This document shows positions 20,048 to 28,604 of a DNA stretch of 64,000 nucleotides, piece after piece. Position numbers and translations under genes: made by a program. The DNA is from Lacihabitans sp. CS3-21 (GTDB lineage Bacteria > Bacteroidota > Bacteroidia > Cytophagales > Spirosomataceae). Position 1 is the stretch's first letter, and the number at the start of each line of letters is the position of its first letter. The stretch lies in NCBI RefSeq assembly GCF_024343675.1, contig NZ_RJUD01000097.1, positions 1 through 64,000 of the forward strand, in the 5' to 3' direction. Below the pieces are notes generated by a model. It had not been told where the DNA came from. It searched no databases and was given only the letters and a program-made list of their open reading frames with translations.

Positions 20048-20542
20048 ATGAAAAAAATACTATATGTACTCGTGATGGTGGTTGCGTGTAGCCAAAATAG
20101 TCTGGCCCAACTCAACTCCAAAACACACACGGTGACTTTATCAATCAATAACATTCTTGAACTTGACTTTGACAATACAACACAAGTACTTGGATTTACT
20201 TTTGCAAATGCCGCGGACTTTGAAAGTGGCAAAACCAATCTTTCTGCAGCAGGTCTCAGAGTGAGGTCAAACAAGCCTTGGACAGTAAGTGTAAAAGCCA
20301 ATACGGCAAATTTCGCCACTTCTGGGGGGGGAGATGGAAATGTACTTTCAAGCACGCTTTCGGTGAGAAAGAATGGGACAACTTCAGCCATAGCACTTTC
20401 TACTACCGATCAAGCATTAGCTACGGGTGATCGAGGGGGATTTGGGGCCAATACATTTCAGATAGATTATATTGCCAACCCAGGTTATGTGACACCGGCT
20501 ACTTATACCTTGGGAATTACCTTTACGGTAACTGCTCCTTAA
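20048..20542 (+). CDS. Pilin-like secreted beta-sandwich protein 4
   Basis: 164 residues and a near-duplicate of protein 3: THTVTLSINNILELDFDNTTQ, GLRVRSNKPWTVSVKANTANF, LSVRKNGTTSAI, GDRGGFGANTF, DYIANPGY, YTLGITFTVTAP. The signal peptide differs more (VLVMVVACSQNSLAQ) than the mature domain. The gap to gene 3 is 60 bp and to the usher-like gene 59 bp, so genes 3, 4 and the outer-membrane protein are probably one operon. A run of seven G (about 20322-20328) inside the gene is a possible slippage tract. Confidence 0.65.
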   Translation: MKKILYVLVMVVACSQNSLAQLNSKTHTVTLSINNILELDFDNTTQVLGFTFANAADFESGKTNLSAAGLRVRSNKPWTVSVKANTANFATSGGGDGNVLSSTLSVRKNGTTSAIALSTTDQALATGDRGGFGANTFQIDYIANPGYVTPATYTLGITFTVTAP

Positions 20543-20601
20543 CGTTAAAAAAATAAACTGAATACGCTTTTCTATAATAAATAAGAAATTTTACCCATAA
20601 A

Positions 20602-23334
20602 ATGCTAACCGTTCGAAACATATCGACTGTTGCTTTGCTTTGCCTTCTGCTATCTTGCCTACTCAATAACGTGGCATTTGGGCAGAAGAACATGGGTATG
20701 GAGAAGTTTTCGTTGCAGGTATTGAATGATACTGTTCTTATAAAAGCCAATCAGTTTGCTTTTAATTCCATCACCATAAACAACACTTCTACGCAAAATC
20801 TCAAACTCGGAGTTAGGTTTTCATTACCAGCAGGCTGGAACTTTGTCACCATTCCAAATCCAAGTGTAGAGGTAAAAAGGGGAGAATTTATCAGTATTCC
20901 TTTTCGAATAGCGGCATCAAAATCTGCTTTGGGAGATTTGAGCTATCCTATCACTGTTTTTATAAAAAATCCAATTTCAGGAAAAGAAGTTTCCGAGAGT
21001 TTTTATGTAAAAATAAAACAAAATACAAACTGGACGGCCAATCTCGTCAATTCCAATCTTTTCATTGAAGAAAAGGACAGCCTTTCGAAATTTCAGTTGA
21101 GGATAAAAAATAATGGAAATAAACGGGAGCTATTCGAGATTAGTATAAAAACGGATTTAAAATTAAGTTTAGCTTCAGAGGGGACTCAAGCCATGATTTG
21201 GCCAGGGAGAGACACCACAATCAATGTTTATGTAGCCTCTAGAGCCAAAACTTCTAATTCTAATTCGGTAGCATTTTTTGTAAAGGCCAAAAACGAGTCC
21301 AATATGCTTACAGGAAATGTGTATTTTACTTCAGCAATTATACAAGGAAATAAAAGCAAGTTTGGAACACTACCCATTGATTTTGAGTTTTTTGCCATAA
21401 ATGCCTTTGGACAGAGTTCAGGGTATTTGTTTTTTGATATCAACGGAAGTTACAACATAAATAAGAAAAAGTCGATAACATTTCGAGCGAGAACTAATTC
21501 GTTCAATGCCGACTATTCTATCAATACCCATTATTATTCATTGAATTATAAAACCAAGAGATTTGATTTGAGTTTGGGTAGTCAAAATATGTTTTTTAAT
21601 TATCAAATTAATGGTTATGGTGCAAAAATGGCCTTCAAAACAGATACCAGAAAAGAATATGAAATTTATGGTATCAAGAGCCAAATGAGCAACGCAAACA
21701 TTATCGGATTCAGACAAGATAATCAGAAAAAAGAACAGAGAACACTATCAAGTGATATACTTTTTGTTCAAGATTTGGACAAAAAAGAGTTGACTTTATT
21801 TGGTTTGCATAATTACGAAAAAAGACACTCTTCGAGCAAATTGTTTGCCTTGTCGGGTGGTTATAGCACCGAAAAAAAGATGGAAACGGATAGTTTTAAA
21901 CTTGGATACATGGGTGGATATAGGTTGGAGACCAAAATAAAATTTGCCCATATTCAGTCTACATTTCAATATTACAGCAGTAAATTTTCGGGCATTTTGA
22001 AGGGTGTCCAATATGGAAGTCATGAAATAAAAATGGGAGCTAAAGGTACTTCATTTGCTTTGTTTTCAGAGTCGAACTCTAGAAATCCTTTCAGTGAAGA
22101 AAATTTAGTGGGTGGTATTCAAGTAAATTTTAAAACTACGGAGCATGGGGTCAGGTTTGAGGCATCTAAACTTTCAATAAGGTCAACACTTGCAATTTCG
22201 TTTTTGGAGCAATATCAAAAAAATAATTTTTTGAGTAAAATGGATGGTTATAAATCCTCGCTAGATTTTTCGATAAATAAAGGAAAATTTGTACAATCCA
22301 CCACAGTTAGTTATATGAAAAGTAAGGTTAAAGAGATTGATGATAATAGATTAAGGGACTCATACAGTGCATTTTATCAATTAAAATACAAAGCTTTTGG
22401 TATAAATGCAAATTATTCCTTGGGGCCAAATTTTTACTATGATTATTTAAGTTTTGTGTCAGCAAACGTTGAACCCACCACGCATAATGTCTCCGTTTTT
22501 TTTGAATTGAAAAACAAGAAACATACTTTTTTTGACAGAATAAATCTCACCAACAACAGCAATTCAGTGTTTTCAAAGCCAGCAACAGTATTGCGGAATG
22601 AAATTTATTTTGAGTTTCCAAAAGCCAATGCAAGCGTAAATATTTTTGCGAATGTCAATGTTTTAGAACCCAAATTGGCACCTTCTCTCAATGTTTCATT
22701 GAAAAAGACCATAAATGTGCCATTGATTTTTAAACAGAAATATTATTCTGCCAGCGTATTTCTTTTCAAAGATGCCAATAACAATGATTTGTTTGACAAA
22801 GGAGAGGAACCTATTCATGATGCTACTTTAAATGTCAATGGTCAGCCGCTGAAAACCAATAAAAAAGGAATGATATATCTTAAAAATATGGAAAGGGATG
22901 ATTATGTACTTGATTATCGAAAAATTCAAAATCTTAAGGGATGGGTTGTAAAAGAGGGTAGCGTAGATACTTTGGTTTTGGATAGAAATATTTCTATTGG
23001 AGTTCCATTTAAACAGAGTAGAATGGTGGCAGGAAAGGTGAGTTTTGAAATAGAAAACTCCAATAGAGAGGTCAAGGAAAGCTTAACTGGGATTATGGTG
23101 GTTGCAGTCAATAGAAAAGGTGAAATGTTCAGATCTACCACCAATGAAAGGGGAGAGTTTTATATAAATCTAAGTGAAGATATTTATAATATTCAGATTC
23201 CAACCAATATTTTTGGGGAAGGTTTTAGAGTGGACAGGTCTATTTTAACGGTTGATTTGACTAAGGAAAAATATTCAGAGATTGAATTTAAAGTTATTCA
23301 GAAAAAGAGAGCAATAAATATCAAGAAAGATTAA
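20602..23334 (+). CDS. Usher-like outer-membrane beta-barrel protein with Ig-like and C-terminal plug-type domains
   Basis: 910 residues. Signal peptide 1-27 (cleavage before QKN). Residues about 30-255 form two NPCBM/FixG-like Ig domains (ITINNTSTQNLKL, FQLRIKNNGNKRELFEI). Residues about 262-712 are a long run of amphipathic beta-strands with alternating aromatics, typical of a large outer-membrane barrel (about 450 residues, enough for about 24 strands). From about 714 comes a SdrD_B/carboxypeptidase-regulatory-like domain (SASVFLFKDANNNDLFD), and from about 805 a second (GKVSFEIEN ... TTNERGEFYINL). Barrel plus two small C-terminal beta domains is the layout of chaperone-usher ushers. It lies between pilin-like genes and a PapD-like gene. 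I see no canonical PapC N-terminal domain, so homology to known ushers is unproven. Confidence 0.6.
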   Translation: MLTVRNISTVALLCLLLSCLLNNVAFGQKNMGMEKFSLQVLNDTVLIKANQFAFNSITINNTSTQNLKLGVRFSLPAGWNFVTIPNPSVEVKRGEFISIPFRIAASKSALGDLSYPITVFIKNPISGKEVSESFYVKIKQNTNWTANLVNSNLFIEEKDSLSKFQLRIKNNGNKRELFEISIKTDLKLSLASEGTQAMIWPGRDTTINVYVASRAKTSNSNSVAFFVKAKNESNMLTGNVYFTSAIIQGNKSKFGTLPIDFEFFAINAFGQSSGYLFFDINGSYNINKKKSITFRARTNSFNADYSINTHYYSLNYKTKRFDLSLGSQNMFFNYQINGYGAKMAFKTDTRKEYEIYGIKSQMSNANIIGFRQDNQKKEQRTLSSDILFVQDLDKKELTLFGLHNYEKRHSSSKLFALSGGYSTEKKMETDSFKLGYMGGYRLETKIKFAHIQSTFQYYSSKFSGILKGVQYGSHEIKMGAKGTSFALFSESNSRNPFSEENLVGGIQVNFKTTEHGVRFEASKLSIRSTLAISFLEQYQKNNFLSKMDGYKSSLDFSINKGKFVQSTTVSYMKSKVKEIDDNRLRDSYSAFYQLKYKAFGINANYSLGPNFYYDYLSFVSANVEPTTHNVSVFFELKNKKHTFFDRINLTNNSNSVFSKPATVLRNEIYFEFPKANASVNIFANVNVLEPKLAPSLNVSLKKTINVPLIFKQKYYSASVFLFKDANNNDLFDKGEEPIHDATLNVNGQPLKTNKKGMIYLKNMERDDYVLDYRKIQNLKGWVVKEGSVDTLVLDRNISIGVPFKQSRMVAGKVSFEIENSNREVKESLTGIMVVAVNRKGEMFRSTTNERGEFYINLSEDIYNIQIPTNIFGEGFRVDRSILTVDLTKEKYSEIEFKVIQKKRAINIKKD

Positions 23335-23336
23335 AA

Positions 23337-23843
23337 TTACTGAACACTGAGCGTGAAAATCAATACAATGGCATAAGAACCACCATTAAATGTATAGCCA
23401 GGTGTCGCTTTTATATCCAGTTTAAATTGATTATTCGCGGAGGTTTGATCACCTCTATAGCCAAAACAAACCATATTGGGGTTATGATTTAATGGAATAA
23501 AGGCGTTTGAGGTATTTTTCTTGATACTCAATATGTCTGGGGGCATTTGTGTACTGGCTTGAGGGCCTATAGCCAAGAAATTTGAAGTCAATGTAGAAAC
23601 ATTCAGTATCCAGTTGATATTGGATATCACATTGACATTAAACTTGTTATTGAGGGTTACGCCATCTAACAACTGTTGATTGTTGTTGAATTTAAAATCT
23701 AATGGACCATTGGAGGTTACATCAAATGACATATAAGAAAACACATTCATATTGGCATTCGCAGTTCTGGAAATAGAGACTTGAGCCAAAACTATATTTG
23801 GAAATAAAAGGAGGAAAAATATTATGGTTTTGTTGTTTGACAT
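23337..23843 (-). CDS. Divergent pilin-like secreted protein 5 (possible minor or tip subunit)
   Basis: 168 residues with a signal peptide (IIFFLLLFPNIVLAQ). The mature part follows the family pattern loosely: FSYMSFDV, LDFKFNNNQQLLDGVTL, VNVISNINWILNVST, ILSIKKN, IKATPGYTFNGGSYAIVLIFTLSVQ. It keeps the NPGY-like turn and the alternating C-terminal strand but lacks the terminal Pro and contains one cysteine. Its stop is 2 bp from the usher-like stop (convergent), and it starts 4 bp after the gene upstream of it. This suits a low-copy subunit, but that is inference. Confidence 0.55.
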   Translation of the reverse strand: MSNNKTIIFFLLLFPNIVLAQVSISRTANANMNVFSYMSFDVTSNGPLDFKFNNNQQLLDGVTLNNKFNVNVISNINWILNVSTLTSNFLAIGPQASTQMPPDILSIKKNTSNAFIPLNHNPNMVCFGYRGDQTSANNQFKLDIKATPGYTFNGGSYAIVLIFTLSVQ

Positions 23844-23847
23844 TTAA

Positions 23848-24327
23848 CTAGTATTCAGTTACTGTAAAAATAAAACTATAGTTGTAATTGTCTGGGCCAA
23901 AATCAAAACTCAAAGGGTTTAAAATAAGGTCGTAAAAAATGGTATCTGTCTTTCGGGCTCTACCGGTGACATTTCCTACTAGCACATCAGACAATCCCAA
24001 TATGGTCGAATTATAGTAAGAACTGGTTATGGTAAAATTCGCACTATTGACTTTAATTGAAAATAAATTGAGAGGAATATTTCCAAAGTTCTCATTGCTA
24101 TTGGAAACAATTTTACAAAAAATATTGTATTTTCCTCGATTTGAATTTCGGATATTGAGTGTGAAAGCTTTTGGAATTGTTCTGGGTGTGGTGAAATTAC
24201 TTAAAGTCGAATAGTCAAAAGACAAAGCCGCTGACTGAAGATCGTAGGAAAAAGACTGTGCCTGGGTTTTATCTAATGAAAGAAAAACAAACAAAATGAA
24301 GACTAAAGTTTTTTTTTGTAGGTTCAA
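23848..24327 (-). CDS. Divergent pilin-like secreted protein 6 (possible minor subunit)
   Basis: 159 residues with a signal peptide (KTLVFILFVFLSLDKTQAQ). The mature part is predicted all-beta: SYDLQSAALSFDYSTLSNF, FTLNIRNSNRGKYNIFCKI, IPLNLFSIKV, DLILNPLSFDFGPDNYNYSF, ending IFTVTEY. Similarity to proteins 1-4 is limited to the overall strand pattern, the region before the last strand, and size. It forms a two-gene operon with gene 5 (4-bp gap) and is divergent from the PapD-like gene, with 59 bp between starts, so the two promoters share a short region. Confidence 0.5.
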   Translation of the reverse strand: MNLQKKTLVFILFVFLSLDKTQAQSFSYDLQSAALSFDYSTLSNFTTPRTIPKAFTLNIRNSNRGKYNIFCKIVSNSNENFGNIPLNLFSIKVNSANFTITSSYYNSTILGLSDVLVGNVTGRARKTDTIFYDLILNPLSFDFGPDNYNYSFIFTVTEY

Positions 24328-24386
24328 TTTCGATTTTTAGAGATAGTTTTGTAAAAATAAAGTAAAAATTAAATTAAATATTATAA

Positions 24387-25190
24387 ATGAGACGTCTTTT
24401 TTTCTTGTTCATTATTTCTGTTTCTTTTATTGATTTAAGTGCCCAGCAAATAAATATCAATCCATCCATCGTTGAGTTTCATCTTCAAAATATTGGTTCA
24501 TCTGAAACTCAGGTGATTACCATCACCAACAATTCTAGTAAAACGCAGTCTTTTGAAGTAAGTCTAGGAGATTGGAATAGAAAAGTGGACGGAGCTCATG
24601 ATTATTTCAAACCCAACTCCATGCCTTATTCGTGTGCTTCTTGGCTAACTTTTGATAAGAATTTCATAGAAATTCCGGCTGGAAAATCTGGAGAAATTAC
24701 GCTCACCATGCAAGCTCCTAACAATGCTCAAGCGTTGGAGTCCATGAAGTGGGCAATGCTATTTGTTCAAGGTGCTAATCTTAAAAAGCCCATAACAAAT
24801 GGACCAAATGAAGCGAAAGCGAGTATTCAGGAAATAATTAGAATGGGCATACATGTTTATCAAACGCCACCTAGTTTAAACGAGCCTTCTGCAAAGGCGG
24901 TTAGTCTATTACCTGTGAAAGAAAACAAAAGATTGTATAATTTTGAAGTAGAAAATACTGGTAAAATCATGATTACTGGTAGAAGTCATCTGGAAATCAC
25001 CAATCTTGCTAATTCTCAAGAAACCATAACAGAAGCTAAAGAATTTCCAGTATTCCCTGGTGGAAAAAGAATTATTCCATTAGAAATTCCAGCTACAATT
25101 AAGCCAGGGAAATACTCTATTTTAGCTGTCTTGGATTATGGCGAAAATGCCTCTCTGGAGGCCATAGAAAAGACTATTGAAATAAAATAA
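24387..25190 (+). CDS. PapD-like periplasmic chaperone-type protein
   Basis: 267 residues; signal peptide 1-19 (cleavage near LSAQQ). Two Ig-like domains: about 22-160 begins INPSIVEFHLQN and VITITNNSSKTQSFEVS, resembling the first strands of PapD/FimC chaperones, and ends in EIIRMGIHVYQTPPS (about 148-163), which resembles the G1-strand motif before the YRP turn of pilus chaperones. The second domain is about 165-267. Its place beside six secreted small beta proteins and a large usher-like barrel supports a subunit-chaperone role in the periplasm. An alternative is a DUF916/WxL-interacting-like Ig protein. It ends in a strong terminator. Confidence 0.6.
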   Translation: MRRLFFLFIISVSFIDLSAQQININPSIVEFHLQNIGSSETQVITITNNSSKTQSFEVSLGDWNRKVDGAHDYFKPNSMPYSCASWLTFDKNFIEIPAGKSGEITLTMQAPNNAQALESMKWAMLFVQGANLKKPITNGPNEAKASIQEIIRMGIHVYQTPPSLNEPSAKAVSLLPVKENKRLYNFEVENTGKIMITGRSHLEITNLANSQETITEAKEFPVFPGGKRIIPLEIPATIKPGKYSILAVLDYGENASLEAIEKTIEIK

Positions 25191-25195
25191 AACGG

Positions 25196-25221
25196 AAAGC
25201 CGCTGAAAAGCGGCTTTTTTT
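25196..25221 (+). terminator. Terminator after the PapD-like gene
   Basis: Stem AAAGCCGCT (25196-25204) and AGCGGCTTT (25209-25217) with a GAAA tetraloop and a run of seven T residues. It closes the pilin-like cluster on the right. Confidence 0.9.
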
Positions 25222-25338
25222 GTAAGAGTTTCTGATAATTTTGAATACTATCATAAAACTTTCGTTTTAAAATTAATAGGGGTTTTGTCATTACTATGAA
25301 TAATTAACCTCTTAATTTGTAGTCCAATAATATTATAG

Positions 25339-26124
25339 ATGCTTCCTAAAGTAATTGCCATTTCAAATCAAAAGGGTGGAGTTGGAAAAACCACCTCTGC
25401 TGTCAATATTTCCGCTGGTTTGGCTGCTCGTGGTTATAAAGTTTTGTTGATCGATACCGACCATCAAGCAAGCTGCACGGTGGCTTTCGGACTTAAGTCA
25501 GCATACGACAACAAAAGTATTTATGCAGCTTTGGTGAGCCTAAGCCCTATTCAAGATTGTATTATTCGGACAGGTTATCCTAACTTAGACCTTATTCCCT
25601 CCACGCCTCATTTGGTTGGAGCGGAGATTGAATTGGTGAATTTTACTGAGCGAGAATACATTCTAACCGAAAAACTGGAACCTATTAAACCACTTTACGA
25701 TTTCATTTTTATAGATTGTCCACCCTCTTTAGGTATTGTGCCTATCAACAGTCTTATGGCTTCCGACTCAGTGATTATACCGCTTCAATGTGAATATTTC
25801 GGTATTGAAGGTTTGGAGTTGATTTTAGGAACGTTAAAAATTATTCAAAAACGACTAAAACCCGAGTTATATGTGGAGGGTATTTTACTCACCATGCACG
25901 ATGAAGACAACGACCTTTCTAACCAAATACTAGGCTTAATGAGAGAGAATTTCAAAGACCAGGTTTTTGATACCTATATTCCTCGTGATATGGCTTTTAT
26001 AGACTCCACCGCCAAACAAGTTCCAGTAATTCTTTCTAAAAAGAAATCTATTGGGGCTCTTGCTTATGACAGAATGATTCTGGAGTTTTTGGAAAAATAT
26101 AACTTGAGAAAGAATAAAAGATAA
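25339..26124 (+). CDS. ParA/Soj-family ATPase
   Basis: A 261-residue deviant-Walker ATPase of the ParA/MinD superfamily. Visible are the P-loop KGGVGKTT (residues 12-19), the switch motif LLIDTDHQAS (D40, D42), and the Walker B-like FIFIDCPPSLG. The length matches chromosomal Soj, which positions the origin region together with ParB bound to parS. There is no parB downstream, where it usually lies; the next gene is convergent and starts after 10 bp. It could be the chromosomal Soj separated from its partner or a ParA-like positioner of another cargo. I see no parS-like 16-bp palindrome nearby. Confidence 0.85.
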   Translation: MLPKVIAISNQKGGVGKTTSAVNISAGLAARGYKVLLIDTDHQASCTVAFGLKSAYDNKSIYAALVSLSPIQDCIIRTGYPNLDLIPSTPHLVGAEIELVNFTEREYILTEKLEPIKPLYDFIFIDCPPSLGIVPINSLMASDSVIIPLQCEYFGIEGLELILGTLKIIQKRLKPELYVEGILLTMHDEDNDLSNQILGLMRENFKDQVFDTYIPRDMAFIDSTAKQVPVILSKKKSIGALAYDRMILEFLEKYNLRKNKR

Positions 26125-26134
26125 ATTGGTTTTT

Positions 26135-28576
26135 CTAAAACAAAACCGGCATTATGAAAGGTCTTATTCCAAATCTGCTCGAGCCAAAGCTGTCTGGAGA
26201 ATAATCATAGACTAAATTCACCCCTAAGCCAATTCCAAAACCTTTGATTTTAACTTTTAAGATATTTCTAATACTCATCGAAGCCTCAAAAACTCCCTGA
26301 TGAATATCTTTCAAAGGTTTATTATTCACCAAGGGTGCTCCTTGAGTTAATCTTCCAATAGCTAACTTATTACCTACCATAAATTCAGGTTGAAACCAAG
26401 CATTGTTTAGCCTCCATAAGTTTTTTTCAAAATCATGAAAAATTGATAAGGATAGATAGTTGTTATAGCCAAGTTGAGCTGTGCTCAGCATTTGGAAGCC
26501 TTCTTTATTGTTGCTTCCCCAAATATTAAGAGGAACCGATAGGTTATTGAAAAGATATTGAAAGGGAAGGTTCCCCCAAGAATTTCCAGCCGATATATTG
26601 GTCATAGTTTTACCTACTTTCTTTGTTCTGATTTGATGACTGACCACAATATTTGCTTTCCAAAAGTTGCTGTGGTAGGCATTGTTGCTATTAAAATGAC
26701 TGACGTTTAATCTGATAATTGGGTAGTAGGGATTGGTAACTGTTTCAAAATACCCGGTTCTCATCAATGTTTCTTTACGAGCAAACCTGATGCTCAAACC
26801 TGCATGATTATAGTCGCTCACAATATTTTCGGCCAGCTTATAGCTTAAAGGTTCTCTAGTTTCTTTTTCATAAAACACTTTAAATTGTGTCCAATTAAAT
26901 GGTTTTAAAAAGACCGACAAGCCTATTTTTTTATAATTATCTAATAAATACGCTCCGCTTCCAAGGTTTAATCCAAATCTTTGAGGTAAGAAATAGTTAG
27001 GTAAGAGTATTGGGTTTTGGCCTGGTCTCTGTATATCATTACCCCCGTAAATCTCTATTTTGTTGTATCGGTCTTTGGTGAGGTGATAGCTTAATATGCC
27101 TTCATATTTTACTTTTTTATCTTCAAGTCCATAAGCACTTCCAGCATATATTCGCCATCTTGGTCTTTTTTGAATGTCATTTTGGATGCCAATTCCAAGT
27201 CTTATATTTTCGTGTTGATTATAATCAAATTGATTATAAAGAAGGAAAAATGGACCTAGCATTAATCCGTTGTTCATGGCTGTTTTGACAATGGACATGC
27301 CAGGAACTATAACTTTCTGAAAAAGCGGTTTTTTGTTGATTATTTCAGATTTATTGTAAAGTTGTTGATCTCTTAAAAGAAGTTCAACAGAACGAAGTTT
27401 ATCGAAACTACGCCGAGAAATGGTATCAGCCTTAGGCAGAATTTGCCGATATGTACCATCAAAGTAGACTTCTTTGGCGTCAAATGTTTGGGTAAAATTA
27501 GACAAATAATCTTCTATGGAAAAAATGAATTTAATTTCTTTATTTTCTTGTTTGAGCAAATATTCCAAACTCAATGTCCTAATATATGGATACCACTGAG
27601 CCTCGCTTTTTTGATAGTTCTGATGAATCTTAAAATTTAACGTCTGCAGTGAATCCGCATTTTTTGCAGACACTTCCTGAATCGCATAACCATGAGAGTT
27701 TATTTTCATTATACCCACCAAAGCATTGAAAGAAATGCCTTTTTTGGGCCTATATAGAATAGTAAAAACACTGTCTGTTGGGTTTACTAAAGTATCTAAA
27801 AGTTGAAAATCATACTGAGAAAAAGTCTTTGCGTTGATAGGATTTACATAAAATCTCTGATTCTGTAAGGCATTATTGCTTGGAAGAGCTGTCAGTTGAT
27901 TTAAGTTTACTTGAATTAAAGGTTCGTAAAATCCTGATGGATTTATTTGGTTGTTCGTAAATATATTTACAGGATAGTTTTTTGGGAAATTGCTAATCGT
28001 AAATTTTACAATATCTTTTTGTTTCTTGTTTTTTTGATAAAAGTCACCTAGGTTTTCAACAATAAATAGGCCTCTGTCGATTTTATTAACTGAGTCTGTT
28101 GTGCTTTTTTTAAAGTAGGTTAATATTTCACCATTTAGACCAATTTTTGAATAATGATTGGCTTTAAATTGGAGTATTTTGTCGGGATTATTTTTTTCAG
28201 AATTGGCCAAAACCCTTCTGATTATTTCAAATGCAGGGTTTTCTTTTGGTTTTATCGTCACCTCATCCAGTGTGCTAACTAAAGGAGTTAGTCTAATGAC
28301 CACAAAAGACTCTGGATTGACGTGTATTGAAGTGTTTTCATAACCCACACAACTTATGGTAAGTAAGGTGTTTTTGGATGAAATAGGTAACCTAAATTTT
28401 CCCAAGGAATCTGAGGTTATTCCTATAGATTTGGATTTATCCTGAATATTGGCATATTCAATTGGACGAGAGCTGGTTTTAGAAATGACCACTCCATCAA
28501 TAAAAATTGTTTGTGCAAAAGCTGTTTTGCAAATTAATATCAAAAATACTGGTACGTATTTGAACAATATTTTCAA
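26135..28576 (-). CDS. DUF5686 outer-membrane protein with carboxypeptidase-regulatory-like domain
   Basis: 813 residues: signal peptide (FLILICKTAFAQ); a CarboxypepD_reg-like beta-sandwich at about 22-105 (IDGVVISKTSSRPIEYANI, LLTISCVGYE); then the DUF5686 region, ending in a predicted outer-membrane beta-barrel with a terminal aromatic (PFIMPVLF). The family is restricted mainly to Bacteroidota and has no proven function; it looks like a TonB-receptor relative without a plug. The start is TTG at 28576. It follows the glycosyltransferase genes by 28 bp on the same strand, so it may end that operon. Confidence 0.8.
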   Translation of the reverse strand: MKILFKYVPVFLILICKTAFAQTIFIDGVVISKTSSRPIEYANIQDKSKSIGITSDSLGKFRLPISSKNTLLTISCVGYENTSIHVNPESFVVIRLTPLVSTLDEVTIKPKENPAFEIIRRVLANSEKNNPDKILQFKANHYSKIGLNGEILTYFKKSTTDSVNKIDRGLFIVENLGDFYQKNKKQKDIVKFTISNFPKNYPVNIFTNNQINPSGFYEPLIQVNLNQLTALPSNNALQNQRFYVNPINAKTFSQYDFQLLDTLVNPTDSVFTILYRPKKGISFNALVGIMKINSHGYAIQEVSAKNADSLQTLNFKIHQNYQKSEAQWYPYIRTLSLEYLLKQENKEIKFIFSIEDYLSNFTQTFDAKEVYFDGTYRQILPKADTISRRSFDKLRSVELLLRDQQLYNKSEIINKKPLFQKVIVPGMSIVKTAMNNGLMLGPFFLLYNQFDYNQHENIRLGIGIQNDIQKRPRWRIYAGSAYGLEDKKVKYEGILSYHLTKDRYNKIEIYGGNDIQRPGQNPILLPNYFLPQRFGLNLGSGAYLLDNYKKIGLSVFLKPFNWTQFKVFYEKETREPLSYKLAENIVSDYNHAGLSIRFARKETLMRTGYFETVTNPYYPIIRLNVSHFNSNNAYHSNFWKANIVVSHQIRTKKVGKTMTNISAGNSWGNLPFQYLFNNLSVPLNIWGSNNKEGFQMLSTAQLGYNNYLSLSIFHDFEKNLWRLNNAWFQPEFMVGNKLAIGRLTQGAPLVNNKPLKDIHQGVFEASMSIRNILKVKIKGFGIGLGVNLVYDYSPDSFGSSRFGIRPFIMPVLF

Positions 28577-28604
28577 AGGTGAGTATTTAATTTAACGAAG
28601 CTCT

